This document shows, piece after piece, positions 54,666 to 63,748 of a DNA stretch of 64,000 nt. The position numbers and the translations under genes were made by a program. The notes beneath the pieces are model-generated. The model did no database searches. It was not told where the DNA came from and saw only the letters and a list, made by a program, of their open reading frames with translations. How positions within the stretch are numbered: the first letter of the stretch is position 1; each line of letters starts with the position of its first letter. Origin of the DNA: Chitinibacter sp. GC72 (lineage in GTDB: Bacteria > Pseudomonadota > Gammaproteobacteria > Burkholderiales > Chitinibacteraceae); NCBI RefSeq assembly GCF_009760905.1, contig NZ_VIRW01000003.1, positions 62,001 through 126,000 on the forward strand, given 5' to 3'.

Positions 54666-55079
54666 TCAGTGATCAAATGCCAGTTGCAGATCGTCCAGAG
54701 TGAGGTGCCATTTCTTCAGCATGCGGCTAAATACGGCCAGCTCGGCGTCGTTGATTTCCTGATCCGATTTGGCCAGATCAAGCGAGAGTGCTGCCAGTTG
54801 CAGGCGTTTTTTCGGGTCGTCAACAGTTTCCAGCAATTGGTCAATATGCTCTTTGTTAACCAGATGCACCGTACCTTGTTCATCAGCTTCGTCGCCAATA
54901 TCGTTGCAATAATCTTGCAAGACCTGAATAAAGCCTTTGCGGGTGATGCCCAGCACGTCGTACACATGCAGGTGTTCCAGCTCGTCGATTTCTTCCGGGT
55001 CAAAATTGCCATCACAAATCATTTGCAAGACAAGCAGGCGAGCCATGGCTTCGGGGCTGTTTACTGGGTATTTTTTCAT
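54666..55079 (-). CDS. TerB-like protein
   Basis: 137 aa, all helical. MARLLVLQMICDGNFDPEEIDEL at the start and LAALSLDLAKSDQEINDAELAVFSRMLKKW near the end resemble the paired acidic helices of TerB/DjlA-N domains, which bind metal ions. Overlaps the thioesterase gene by four bases. Role unknown. Confidence 0.75.
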   Translation of the reverse strand: MKKYPVNSPEAMARLLVLQMICDGNFDPEEIDELEHLHVYDVLGITRKGFIQVLQDYCNDIGDEADEQGTVHLVNKEHIDQLLETVDDPKKRLQLAALSLDLAKSDQEINDAELAVFSRMLKKWHLTLDDLQLAFDH

Positions 55080-55513
55080 TTTTCTAGTCCTTGTCGTTCA
55101 AGAGCGGTGCGTAATGCGGGCGGCAGGCTGCAAATTTGCTGCCGCTGGTAGTCATAAGCAACCATTGTGGTTTTGGCTTGCGCAATCGTGCGCGTTTGCT
55201 GGCTGACATCATAGTAAAGTTCAAAGCTGGCACGGCTGATTTCTGCTGCACCTAAACGAATACGCAACACATCGCCATAAAAAGCCTCGCTGCCAAAAAC
55301 AATCGCCGCGTCGGCCATAATCAGTCCTTTATCGCCAACATGCAGCTCGGATTCAAATCCTTGCGATTGCAGCCATTGCATTCTGGCTTCATGCAGCATG
55401 GCCATTAAAGCGTCATTGCTCAGGTGCTGGCCATAGTTGATATCGCGGATCCGGACTGGCAATTCGGTGCTGAATAAATTGCAATCAGGTAATGTAAGCG
55501 CCAAACGTGCCAT
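55076..55513 (-). CDS. hot-dog thioesterase (4HBT family)
   Basis: 145 aa. ELPVRIRDINYGQHLSNDALMAMLHEARMQWL matches the 4HBT active-site region (Asp in RDINYGQHLSN), with DGLIMADAAIVF-like strand and YDVSQQTRTIAQAKTTMVAYDY. Cleaves acyl-CoA thioesters; substrate unknown. Confidence 0.88.
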   Translation of the reverse strand: MARLALTLPDCNLFSTELPVRIRDINYGQHLSNDALMAMLHEARMQWLQSQGFESELHVGDKGLIMADAAIVFGSEAFYGDVLRIRLGAAEISRASFELYYDVSQQTRTIAQAKTTMVAYDYQRQQICSLPPALRTALERQGLEK

Positions 55514-55641
55514 GGTTTTAAATTAGCTAATTCTTAAATGGTTAAGCTGAGTGTATGCTCGTCGGGGCTGATGCTGCAATAGCCCGAGGGTGGATTAGCC
55601 TGCTAGACTGGGTAATGTATTCACCGTACAGGGAGATGAAA

Positions 55642-56091
55642 ATGTATTCGCGCATTTTGGTTCCGGTTGATCATAGCGATACCAGTGCAGCAGCGCTGGC
55701 AGAGGCTGCACGCTTGGCTACGGAGCAGCACGCAGTGGTGCGACTGGTTCATGTCATTGATTTGGCTCAGTTTGCCTGGAGTGCCAACGAGTTTCTGGAT
55801 GTGCCGCAGCTGCAGGCGTCATTGAAAGAAGGCGGTAATAATTTGTTGCTTGAACGTGCCGCCGTTTTGCGTGAGCAGGGCATCGAGGTGGAAACGGACT
55901 TGCTGGAAATATGGGGCGGCCAGATTGCCAAAGTATTGGTCGAAGACGCCACCCGCTGGCAGGCGCATCTGCTGGTGATGGGCACGCACGGTTATGGCGG
56001 CTTGACGCATTTATTACTCGGCAGTGTGGCGGAGGGCGTAATGCAGCACACCCGCATTCCAGTTTTGCTGGTTAAAGCCCCGGTTAAATAA
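55642..56091 (+). CDS. universal stress protein (UspA family)
   Basis: 149 aa from the ATG reading MYSRILVPVDHSDTS; GGGAG six bases before selects this over the ATG at 55,636. ATP-binding motif G-x2-G-x9-GS/T is MGTHGYGGLTHLLLGSVAEGV, so this is a nucleotide-binding type. Confidence 0.93.
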   Translation: MYSRILVPVDHSDTSAAALAEAARLATEQHAVVRLVHVIDLAQFAWSANEFLDVPQLQASLKEGGNNLLLERAAVLREQGIEVETDLLEIWGGQIAKVLVEDATRWQAHLLVMGTHGYGGLTHLLLGSVAEGVMQHTRIPVLLVKAPVK

Positions 56092-56108
56092 ATCGTCGGT
56101 CGCAGTAT

Positions 56109-56134
56109 CAAGGCTTTTCGCTAGCAAAGCCTTG
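56109..56134. repeat. hairpin after usp gene
   Basis: CAAGGCTTT/AAAGCCTTG with an eight-base loop, no T-run; may be a weak terminator or mRNA end structure. Confidence 0.5.
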
Positions 56135-56201
56135 CGCATGTATCATTTTTAATGTCTGTTTTGACGTTTCAGTATCAATCCATCTTCAGGTAATCAGTTG
56201 C

Positions 56202-57059
56202 ATGAGCATTAAAGTTGTCGCGCCTTTGAGTGTAAACGACCATAGCCGGGATATTGCCGGGCTGAAATACGTTTACCCTGTCATCTCGCGCCGCGCGGGT
56301 GGAGTTTCCATCGGGATCAATCTGAATCCGAACAATGCCTGCAACTGGCGTTGTGTTTATTGCCAGGTGCCGGATTTGCAGCGCGGCCCGGCCCCCGAGA
56401 CTGATTTGCCATTGCTCGAAGAAGAGCTGGGCATCATGTTGCAGCAGATTGTCCATGGCTCATTTATGGCAACCTCGGTGCCTGAACAGGCCAGACGCAT
56501 CAATGATATTGCTTTTTCCGGTAATGGTGAGCCCACGACGTCGGCGCAATTTTTGCAGGCCATCGAGATTGTTGCCGCAGCCCGGCAGCGCTATCAGCTG
56601 GATTTGAAAACCGTGCTGATCAGCAATGGCAGTCAGCTTGATAAAGACTATGTGCAAGAAGGTTTGCGGCGCATGGCCAGTATGCGCGGCGAAGTGTGGT
56701 TCAAGCTCGATCGCGCTCCGTGCGATGGTTTTGAATTTGTAAACCAGATTGCGCTAAAACGCTCACAAGTGGCGAGGCGTCTGGCACTGGCGGCTCAGGC
56801 CTGTCCGACCTGGATCCAGACCTGCATGTTTGCCACCGATGGTGCATTGCCCAGTGAGGCCGAAATTGACGCTTACACAGCGTTTCTGGCCGAACAACTG
56901 GCGCAAGGGGTCAAGCTGGAAGGTGTGCTCCTGTATGGTCTAGCACGGCCTTCGCTGCAGTCCGAGGCCCCTAGGCTGAGTGCGGCTCCCGAAGCATGGA
57001 TGGCGGCACTCAAGACCAAGCTCGAAGGGCTAGGTCTCGTCGTCAAGCTTAGCGTTTAA
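56202..57059 (+). CDS. radical SAM protein
   Basis: 285 aa. Iron-sulfur motif C-x3-C-x2-C in NNACNWRCVYCQVP, then IAFSGNGEPTTSAQF, similar to the glycine-rich SAM contact of wybutosine-type and Elp3-free small radical SAM proteins. The C-terminus (EGVLLYGLARPSLQSEAPRLS) matches a conserved proteobacterial group of unknown substrate. Converges with the HTH gene by four bases. Confidence 0.88.
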   Translation: MSIKVVAPLSVNDHSRDIAGLKYVYPVISRRAGGVSIGINLNPNNACNWRCVYCQVPDLQRGPAPETDLPLLEEELGIMLQQIVHGSFMATSVPEQARRINDIAFSGNGEPTTSAQFLQAIEIVAAARQRYQLDLKTVLISNGSQLDKDYVQEGLRRMASMRGEVWFKLDRAPCDGFEFVNQIALKRSQVARRLALAAQACPTWIQTCMFATDGALPSEAEIDAYTAFLAEQLAQGVKLEGVLLYGLARPSLQSEAPRLSAAPEAWMAALKTKLEGLGLVVKLSV

Positions 57060-57343
57060 AACCGCTTCGGTTCGCTGATGCTGGCTTTCTTGATCAGCTC
57101 GGCCAGCATCTGTGGCTGTTGTTCGCGCAGATAGTCGAGCGCACGGATTTCCTCGCGTTTCAGGGTGGCTAGATCTATCCCTTCCACGTGCACCACCCTG
57201 AGCAACTCCTGCACCGGTTTGGGCATATTGCGGCCGCTTTCATAGCGTGAGCCGCCGCTTTGGGTGACGCCAATCTGGCTCCAGAATTCCTGCTGGTTCA
57301 AGCCCAGTTTTTTGCGGATCAGTTTGGGGTTTAAATGATTCAT
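57056..57343 (-). CDS. XRE-family HTH regulator
   Basis: 95 aa from MNHLNPKLIRKK, with AAGGAG upstream. The helix-turn-helix is LIRKKLGLNQQEFWSQIGVTQSGGSRYESGRNMPKPVQELL; the short C-terminal tail (LATLKREEIRALDYLREQQPQMLAELIKK) is helical. Target unknown. Confidence 0.88.
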   Translation of the reverse strand: MNHLNPKLIRKKLGLNQQEFWSQIGVTQSGGSRYESGRNMPKPVQELLRVVHVEGIDLATLKREEIRALDYLREQQPQMLAELIKKASISEPKRF

Positions 57344-57527
57344 GATCAATTCTCCTTGGTGGCGAAATAAGGCGCTCGCCTGTGGCGGAACAATGTTGAT
57401 GTCATGATAAGAATTCTGCGTCACTCACACACGGCACTATTTCACTTTCCAGATGTTGAATATTGACAATCAAATGCCCCTGCCGGGCTCTTGTATTTTG
57501 TGTTGCGATGATGTGAGGGCGTATCCC

Positions 57528-57579
57528 AGGGTATTGCCTTGCAGGTTAATTACTAATTCAGTTTTGGCGATATACCCAT
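57528..57579. repeat. dispersed palindrome copy C
   Basis: GGGTATTGCC (57529-57538) and GGCGATATACCCAT (57566-57579), inverted with a two-base bulge. Closely matches copy D. Confidence 0.65.
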
Positions 57580-57750
57580 CATTCCTTCCAGATTTCAATC
57601 TGGACTGCTTTGCCTGCTGCCGTAGTCAATTATGCTGCTGTGCCCTCAAGCAATTCATGATCTGGACCAAAGATAATCGTACTTGAGGCGCAAATAGTCT
57701 GCCCATGAGACGGCGCTGCTGAAATTGAGCGGGTAAGCAAACTTCAATTT

Positions 57751-57779
57751 GCGATGTTGGCCAAACTAGGCCGCATCGC
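57751..57779. promoter_or_regulatory. hairpin in leuC leader
   Basis: GCGATG..GGCC and GGCC.CATCGC form a bulged stem with loop AAACTA, about 110 bases before leuC. May be a control or stability element of the leader; no T-run. Confidence 0.4.
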
Positions 57780-57887
57780 CGAAAGGCTGATTGAAACGTT
57801 AACAGACCCTAGCCATTTCCTTGTCGCAAAGGGGCGAATCCGCTACTATCGGGGGTTTCCCGATTGTCCCGAATGGCGATCCCTGAT

Positions 57888-59309
57888 ATGGCTCAAATCC
57901 TGTCCGCTAAAACTCTGTACGACAAACTCTGGCACTCGCATGTGGTTCGCGAAGAAGCCGACGGCACCTGCCTGATTTATATTGACCGCCATCTGGTTCA
58001 CGAAGTGACCAGTCCACAAGCCTTTGAAGGTTTGAAGCTGGCAAAACGCCAGCCGTGGCGTAAATCATCCGTGGTTGCCACGGCTGACCACAATACGCCA
58101 ACCAATGAATGGGAAAAGGGCATCCAAGACCCGATTTCCCGCCTGCAGGTGGAAACGCTGGACGCCAATATCAAGGAATTTGGCGCGCTGGCTTACTTTC
58201 CGTTTAAAGATCAACGTCAGGGTATCGTGCATGTCGTTGGCCCGGAAAACGGCGCAACGCTGCCCGGCATGACCGTGGTTTGCGGCGATAGCCATACTTC
58301 GACGCACGGTGCCTTTGCGGCACTGGCGCACGGTATTGGCACTTCCGAAGTCGAGCACGTACTGGCGACGCAAACACTGGTGGCGAAAAAATCCAAAGCC
58401 ATGCTGGTTCGTGTCGATGGCAAGCTGGGTACTGGCGTCACCGCCAAAGACGTGGCGCTGGCGATCATCGGCAAAATCGGCACTGCGGGTGGTACCGGCT
58501 ACGCGATCGAATTCGGCGGCGAAGCGATTCGCAGTCTGAGCATGGAAGGTCGGATGACCTTGTGCAATATGGCGATCGAAGGTGGCGCGCGCGCTGGTAT
58601 GGTCGCTGTTGATGACAAAACCATCGAATACCTAAAGGGACGTCCATTCTCGCCAAGCGCCGAGCAATGGGATGCTGCCGTTGCCTCATGGCGCGAACTG
58701 GTGTCGGACGAGGGCGCGGTGTTTGATGCCGTGGTTGAATTGCGCGCCGAAGACATCGAGCCGCAAGTGACCTGGGGTACTTCACCCGAGCAAGTGCTTG
58801 GTGTATCGGGCAAAGTACCCAACCCGGCCAATGAAGCTGATCCGGTGAAGCGCGGCAGCTACGAGCGTGCCTTGCAATATATGGGCCTGAGTGCGGATAC
58901 ACCGCTGACTGAGATTGCGATTGATAAAGTCTTTATCGGCTCCTGTACCAATAGCCGGATCGAAGACTTGCGCGCTGCAGCCAGCGTGATCAAGGGCAAA
59001 AAGAAGGCCGATAGTGTCAAGCTGGTGTTGATCGTACCGGGTTCCGGTCTGGTCAAAGCGCAAGCTGAGGCTGAAGGTCTGGATCAGATCTTTATCGAGG
59101 CCGGTTTTGAATGGCGTGAGCCAGGCTGTTCGATGTGTCTGGCGATGAATGCCGACCGTCTGGCGCCCGGCGAGCGCTGCGCGTCTACGTCTAATCGCAA
59201 CTTTGAAGGTCGTCAGGGGCAGGGTGGGCGCACTCACCTGGTTAGCCCGGAAATGGCCGCGGCCGCAGCGATTGCCGGCCATTTTGTTGATGTGCGTCAC
59301 TTTAACTAA
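57888..59309 (+). CDS. leuC: 3-isopropylmalate dehydratase large subunit
   Basis: 473 aa from [20 protein letters not shown]; no good ribosome site is visible. [48 protein letters not shown], and the Cys ligands in [12 protein letters not shown] and GCSMCLAMN are complete. With LeuD it isomerises isopropylmalate in leucine synthesis. Confidence 0.98.
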   Translation: MAQILSAKTLYDKLWHSHVVREEADGTCLIYIDRHLVHEVTSPQAFEGLKLAKRQPWRKSSVVATADHNTPTNEWEKGIQDPISRLQVETLDANIKEFGALAYFPFKDQRQGIVHVVGPENGATLPGMTVVCGDSHTSTHGAFAALAHGIGTSEVEHVLATQTLVAKKSKAMLVRVDGKLGTGVTAKDVALAIIGKIGTAGGTGYAIEFGGEAIRSLSMEGRMTLCNMAIEGGARAGMVAVDDKTIEYLKGRPFSPSAEQWDAAVASWRELVSDEGAVFDAVVELRAEDIEPQVTWGTSPEQVLGVSGKVPNPANEADPVKRGSYERALQYMGLSADTPLTEIAIDKVFIGSCTNSRIEDLRAAASVIKGKKKADSVKLVLIVPGSGLVKAQAEAEGLDQIFIEAGFEWREPGCSMCLAMNADRLAPGERCASTSNRNFEGRQGQGGRTHLVSPEMAAAAAIAGHFVDVRHFN

Positions 59310-59325
59310 TCTGGAGGTCACTCAA

Positions 59326-59442
59326 ATGCGTGCATTCATGCTTTCTTGTTTGGTTCTGGCGCTAACAGCCTGCAATACCGTATCAGGGATCGGGCAAGAC
59401 ATTAAAAAGGGTGGCGAAGCCATTGAAAAGGCGGCGAAATGA
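59326..59442 (+). CDS. entericidin A/B-like small lipoprotein
   Basis: 38 aa. GGAGGT precedes the ATG. Signal and lipobox [16 protein letters not shown], then [22 protein letters not shown], the typical entericidin end. It lies between leuC and leuD and its stop overlaps leuD (ATGA); this position is also found in other betaproteobacteria. Entericidins are small envelope lipoproteins linked to stress-induced lysis in E. coli. Confidence 0.92.
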   Translation: MRAFMLSCLVLALTACNTVSGIGQDIKKGGEAIEKAAK

Positions 59443-60077
59443 AACCTTTTGTGCAACTGGATGGCTTGGTCTGCGCAATGGATCGCGCCAATGTGGATAC
59501 TGATGCGATTATCCCCAAGCAATTTTTGAAATCGATCAAACGCTCCGGCTTTGGCCCGAACCTGTTTGACGAATGGCGTTACCTCGATCAGGGCGAGCCG
59601 AGTATGGACAATAGCACCCGTCCATTGAACCCGGATTTCGAATTGAATCTGCCGCGCAATCAGGGCGCGCAGATTTTGTTGGCGAGGGATAATTTCGGCT
59701 GCGGTAGCTCGCGTGAGCATGCACCGTGGGCGATTGAAGACTTCGGTTTTCGCGCGCTGATTGCGCCGAGCTTTGCCGATATTTTCTTTAATAACTGCTT
59801 CAAAAATGGCCTGCTGCCGATTGTGCAGCCCGCTGCCGTGGTCGATCAGCTATTTAATGAAGCCAAAGCAGAAGGCTATCGCCTGAATATCGATCTGCAA
59901 GCGCAAACGATTACGACGCCAGCTGGCCAAGTTTTCAGCTTCGAGGTTACCGAACACCGCAAACACTGTCTGCTCAATGGTCTGGATGAAATTGGCCTAA
60001 CCTTGGCGCACCGCGATGAAATTGCGGCATTTGAAGCCAAACGCCAAGCCCAGCAGCCCTGGTTGTTTGCTAAATAA
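59439..60077 (+). CDS. leuD: 3-isopropylmalate dehydratase small subunit
   Basis: 212 aa. [74 protein letters not shown] are diagnostic. Partner of LeuC. Confidence 0.98.
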   Translation: MKPFVQLDGLVCAMDRANVDTDAIIPKQFLKSIKRSGFGPNLFDEWRYLDQGEPSMDNSTRPLNPDFELNLPRNQGAQILLARDNFGCGSSREHAPWAIEDFGFRALIAPSFADIFFNNCFKNGLLPIVQPAAVVDQLFNEAKAEGYRLNIDLQAQTITTPAGQVFSFEVTEHRKHCLLNGLDEIGLTLAHRDEIAAFEAKRQAQQPWLFAK

Positions 60078-60083
60078 ATCAGG

Positions 60084-60122
60084 AATGCAGCCCTTTTTTG
60101 CCAAAATCGGGCTCATTTTTTA
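60084..60122 (+). terminator. probable leuD terminator
   Basis: AATGcAGCCC pairs with GGGCTCATT (one bulge), loop of 15, followed by a T-run. Confidence 0.65.
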
Positions 60123-60195
60123 GGCTTTATCAATATTATTCTTGGAGTTTTGCCGTATTCTTTGACGGTCGAATTCATATTTTGGAAAGTAACCG

Positions 60196-60927
60196 ATGAT
60201 CCTGCATAAATTCAAAAATCAAAGCGATCTAGATCGTGCCGCCGCTGACCTGATTATTTCCATGGTTCGCAGCAAACCCAATGCCATTCTGGGGATGGCT
60301 ACAGGCGGTACACCGGTTGGTCTGTATCAAGAAATCGTTAAAACGTACAAAGCGGGTTTGGTGAGCTTTGCTTACGCCAAAACGTTCAATCTGGATGAAT
60401 ACGTCGGCTTGCCAGTGACGCATCAGGAAAGCTATCGCAATTTCATGCAGCGCAATCTGTTTGATCACATCGACATCAAACGTGAAAACACGCACGTCCC
60501 CGATGGCAATGCGGCTGACGTCGATGCCGAATGCCGCAGCTACGACAAAATGATGTTCGAGCAAGGCCCGGTGGATCTGCAGCTGCTCGGCATTGGCGGC
60601 AATGGTCATATTGGTTTTAACGAGCCGGACGAGCACCTGTCGCGTGGCACTTACAAAGTGACTTTAAAGCAAGAAACACGTGAAGCGAATAAACGTTTCT
60701 TTAACCACATCGACGAAGTGCCAACGCACGCCGTAACGATGGGCATGGGTACGATTATGCAAGCGCGCGCGATTTTGCTGGTGGTGAAAGGCGCTGAAAA
60801 GGCCGAGATTCTGGATCGCACTTTGAACGGCCCGATCACTACGCAAGTGCCAGCGTCATTGCTGCAAACGCACCCACGCGTGATTGTGATGACCGATTGC
60901 GATGTGAACTACAAAGTATCGTTCTAA
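60196..60927 (+). CDS. nagB: glucosamine-6-phosphate deaminase
   Basis: 243 aa, a little shorter than E. coli NagB (266). ILGMATGGTPVGLYQEIVK, FNLDEYVGLPVTHQESYRNFM, LLGIGGNGHIGFNEPDE with catalytic Asp/His, and THAVTMGMGTIMQARAILL. Turns GlcN6P into Fru6P and ammonia. It stands between leuD and leuB, has its own terminator, and no nagA or nagE is nearby. Confidence 0.95.
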   Translation: MILHKFKNQSDLDRAAADLIISMVRSKPNAILGMATGGTPVGLYQEIVKTYKAGLVSFAYAKTFNLDEYVGLPVTHQESYRNFMQRNLFDHIDIKRENTHVPDGNAADVDAECRSYDKMMFEQGPVDLQLLGIGGNGHIGFNEPDEHLSRGTYKVTLKQETREANKRFFNHIDEVPTHAVTMGMGTIMQARAILLVVKGAEKAEILDRTLNGPITTQVPASLLQTHPRVIVMTDCDVNYKVSF

Positions 60928-60946
60928 GCATTCAGTTGCAGCGAAG

Positions 60947-60970
60947 AAAGAGGGGCTTGCCCCTCTTTTT
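60947..60970 (+). terminator. nagB terminator
   Basis: AAAGAGGGG/CCCCTCTTT with short loop and T-run. Confidence 0.93.
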
Positions 60971-61005
60971 CTATGTATATCAGAGTAATTAATTGCACGT
61001 TACTG

Positions 61006-61058
61006 ATGGGTATTGCTCTGTAGTGCTTGGCTGGATTGCTCTATAAGCATATACCCAT
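61006..61058. repeat. dispersed palindrome copy D
   Basis: ATGGGTATTGCT (61006-61017) and AGCATATACCCAT (61046-61058), inverted with a small bulge, between nagB and leuB. Confidence 0.65.
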
Positions 61059-61117
61059 GGATTGCCAATGGGCTCGCAATTAAATTAATGATCATCTAAT
61101 AAGACCACGAGATAAAA

Positions 61118-62182
61118 ATGAAAGTATTGATTCTGCCCGGCGATGGCATTGGCCCTGAAATCGTAGCGCAAGCGCGCAAAGTCCTCGACGCATTGAAAGC
61201 CGATGGCCTTGATCTGGAATTGCAAGAAGCGCCATTGGGCGGTGCGGCTTACGATCAGTACGGCGCGCCATATCCAGAGTTTACCCAAAACCTGGCGCGT
61301 GAAGCCGATGCAATTTTGCTCGGTGCTGTGGGTGGCCCACAGTACGATAAGCTTGATCGTCCGCTGCGCCCAGAGCGCGGCCTGCTGGCGATTCGTAAAG
61401 ACTTGAACCTGTTCGCTAATCTGCGCCCAGCGATTTTGTACCCAGAATTGGCCAATGCCTCAACACTGAAACCGGAAGTGGTGTCAGGTCTGGATATCCT
61501 GATCGTGCGCGAATTGACTGGCGATATTTATTTCGGCCAGCCACGCGGTATTCGCGTTAATGAAGCGGGAGAGCGCGAAGGTTTTAACACGATGCTGTAC
61601 GCCGAAAGCGAAATTCGTCGCATTGGCCATGTGGCTTTCCAGGCTGCGCAAAAGCGCGGCAAAAAATTGTGTTCGGTTGATAAAGCCAATGTGCTGGAAA
61701 CGACCGAATTCTGGAAAGAAATCATGACCGATCTGGCCAAAGAATATCCAGACGTTGAACTAAGCCATATGCTGGTGGACAACGCTGCGATGCAATTGGT
61801 GAAAGCGCCGAAGCAATTTGACGTGGTCGTCACCGGCAATATCTTTGGCGATATTCTGTCTGACGAAGCGTCAATGCTAACCGGCTCAATTGGCATGCTG
61901 CCAAGCGCCTCGCTCGATGCCAACAACAAAGGCCTGTACGAGCCAAGCCACGGTTCAGCGCCGGATATCGCGGGCAAAGATGTGGCCAATCCACTGGCAA
62001 CAATTTTGTCGGTCGCGATGATGCTGCGTTACACCTTCAATAATGAAGCGGCTGCACAGCGCGTTGAAAATGCTGTGAAGAAAGTGCTGGCGCAAGGCCT
62101 GCGTACCGCCGACATTTATGAAGCCGGTACGACCAAGGTTGGCTGCTCGGCAATGGGCGATGCAGTGGTTGCCGCGCTGTAA
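61118..62182 (+). CDS. leuB: 3-isopropylmalate dehydrogenase
   Basis: 354 aa. [82 protein letters not shown] and [19 protein letters not shown]. Complete. Third step of leucine synthesis. Confidence 0.98.
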   Translation: MKVLILPGDGIGPEIVAQARKVLDALKADGLDLELQEAPLGGAAYDQYGAPYPEFTQNLAREADAILLGAVGGPQYDKLDRPLRPERGLLAIRKDLNLFANLRPAILYPELANASTLKPEVVSGLDILIVRELTGDIYFGQPRGIRVNEAGEREGFNTMLYAESEIRRIGHVAFQAAQKRGKKLCSVDKANVLETTEFWKEIMTDLAKEYPDVELSHMLVDNAAMQLVKAPKQFDVVVTGNIFGDILSDEASMLTGSIGMLPSASLDANNKGLYEPSHGSAPDIAGKDVANPLATILSVAMMLRYTFNNEAAAQRVENAVKKVLAQGLRTADIYEAGTTKVGCSAMGDAVVAAL

Positions 62183-62203
62183 TTCATCGTTTGATTTTGA
62201 TGC

Positions 62204-62230
62204 AAAAAGAGCCCGTTTGGGCTCTTTTTT
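62204..62230 (+). terminator. leuB terminator
   Basis: AAAAAGAGCCC/GGGCTCTTTTT with loop GTTT. Confidence 0.95.
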
Positions 62231-62402
62231 ATTGCCGCTCACCTGGCTTAGACATATTGGCGCTGAAGCTGCCTGAGATAAGCGATGAATGATAAAAGGG
62301 ATTTCTTACAGGGAGGCGGAATCTTTTTATCGCTTGCTTGCCCTTTATTAGGTAGAAGGAACTAAAGTACAACAACTACCCAATCTGTTTAAGGAGCTGA
62401 AC

Positions 62403-62768
62403 ATGACTCATTATGTAGACGGTTTTTTGTTGCCCATCGCCCCGGAAAAACTGGCCGATTACCAAGCAATGGCCAATACCGCTGGTGCGGTATGGAAGGA
62501 GCATGGCGCTATTGCCTACTGGGAATGTGTGGGCGATGAGCTTGATGTGCCGGAGATGGTGTCTTTTCGTGCTGCTGCAGGCTGTAAAGACAATGAAACG
62601 GTTGTGATGGCCTGGATCATTTATCCTTCGCGTGAAGATCGCGATCGGATTAATGCCTTGGTGATGGCTGATCCGCGCCTAAGCGGGATGTGTGACCAGG
62701 AAAATCCACCTTTTGATTTTAAACGCATGGCCTATGGTGGATTTAAATCCATTGTTCGCTACGAATAA
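62403..62768 (+). CDS. DUF1428 protein
   Basis: 121 aa with AAGGAG before ATG. HYVDGFLLPIAPEKLADYQAMANTAGAVWKEHGAIAYWECVGD and FKRMAYGGFKSIV are the DUF1428 pattern, a ferredoxin-like dimer of unknown function. Confidence 0.93.
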   Translation: MTHYVDGFLLPIAPEKLADYQAMANTAGAVWKEHGAIAYWECVGDELDVPEMVSFRAAAGCKDNETVVMAWIIYPSREDRDRINALVMADPRLSGMCDQENPPFDFKRMAYGGFKSIVRYE

Positions 62769-62815
62769 GTAAGCGCTGTAGCTGGCTGGAAAAACACATT
62801 GCAGGAGTATTCACC

Positions 62816-63577
62816 ATGCGCAAACCGGCTTCTCTGATATTTGCTTTTATGCTCGGTGCTGGCATGGTGCAGGCCGAAACGATTCAGCTCACCTTGCAGG
62901 AGTATCCGCCCTATATGGGTGAGAAATTGCCCTATCAGGGCTTGCTGACGAGGGTGGTGGTGGCGGCTTTTGCCCAGCAGAAAATCGGCGTGAAGCTTGA
63001 GTCGGTGCCGAATCGGCGGGCTATTGATGGTGTGCGGATGGGTTTGTATCCCGGCGGTTTTGGCTGGGCGAAAAATCCTGAGCGGGAAAAAGATCTGTTG
63101 TATACCGATCCCGTGTTGTCGCTGCGCATGGTGTTTTGTCAGCAAAAAGGGCGCGAAATTGCTTGGAAAAAACTCGAAGATCTGGCGGGCTACAGCATCG
63201 GCATTACTTCCGGCAATTTTTACTCCGAAGAATTCGACAAGCTCAGCAAGGCGGGCGTGCTGCAAATTGATACCAGCAATAGCGACGTGAGTAATTTCAA
63301 AAAACTGCACGCCGGTTATATCGATTTATTGCCGATTGATATTGAAGTGGGCCCCTATGTGCTGGCCAAAAATCTGAGTGTAGCCGAGCGCGACAAAATC
63401 TTCTGCCAGAATCAGGCTTACTGGACCGCGCCTTTGCATGTGGTGTTTAGCCGCAAAAACCCAAACTCCCCGCGCTGGGTGAAAAGCTTTAATCAGGGCT
63501 TGCGAGCATTGAACGAGAGCGGGCAACTGAACAGCCTGATTGAAAATACCCGGCGCGAAATCAATCAGGCCAATTAA
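62816..63577 (+). CDS. periplasmic substrate-binding protein (SBP_bac_3-like)
   Basis: 253 aa. Signal peptide to about residue 20 (ending VQA). TIQLTLQEYPPYMGEKLPYQGLLTRVVVAAFAQQKIGVKLESVPNRRAIDG is the amino-acid-binding-protein fold, with WKKLEDLAGYSIGITSGNFY. No permease genes adjoin it, so it may be an orphan binding protein of unknown ligand. Confidence 0.85.
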   Translation: MRKPASLIFAFMLGAGMVQAETIQLTLQEYPPYMGEKLPYQGLLTRVVVAAFAQQKIGVKLESVPNRRAIDGVRMGLYPGGFGWAKNPEREKDLLYTDPVLSLRMVFCQQKGREIAWKKLEDLAGYSIGITSGNFYSEEFDKLSKAGVLQIDTSNSDVSNFKKLHAGYIDLLPIDIEVGPYVLAKNLSVAERDKIFCQNQAYWTAPLHVVFSRKNPNSPRWVKSFNQGLRALNESGQLNSLIENTRREINQAN

Positions 63578-63748
63578 TTGCACGATTCACGCCGCCTTTG
63601 GCTCGTGTTATCCGCGCTGACCGAGTAAAATATTCACTCCGCCGCACCAGTCTTGGAGACGGTTAACGTTGTGTCTGCAGATCTGCACACAAATCGTTAA
63701 TAGGCTCTGGCTGCTGCGGTTGTTTTTATTGATACATGGAGTGAGTAT

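Larger units (their letters stand above)
57344..57887. other. long gap before leuC
   Basis: About 540 bases with no supported gene. It contains the promoter for the XRE gene, repeat copy C (57528-57579) and a hairpin (57751-57779). An open plus-strand frame at 57,754 has no family likeness. No leucine leader peptide with Leu codon runs was found. Confidence 0.5.

Noticed and set aside
57754-57975. Possible small gene before leuC
   Set aside because: No ribosome site or family match, and it runs into leuC in another frame.
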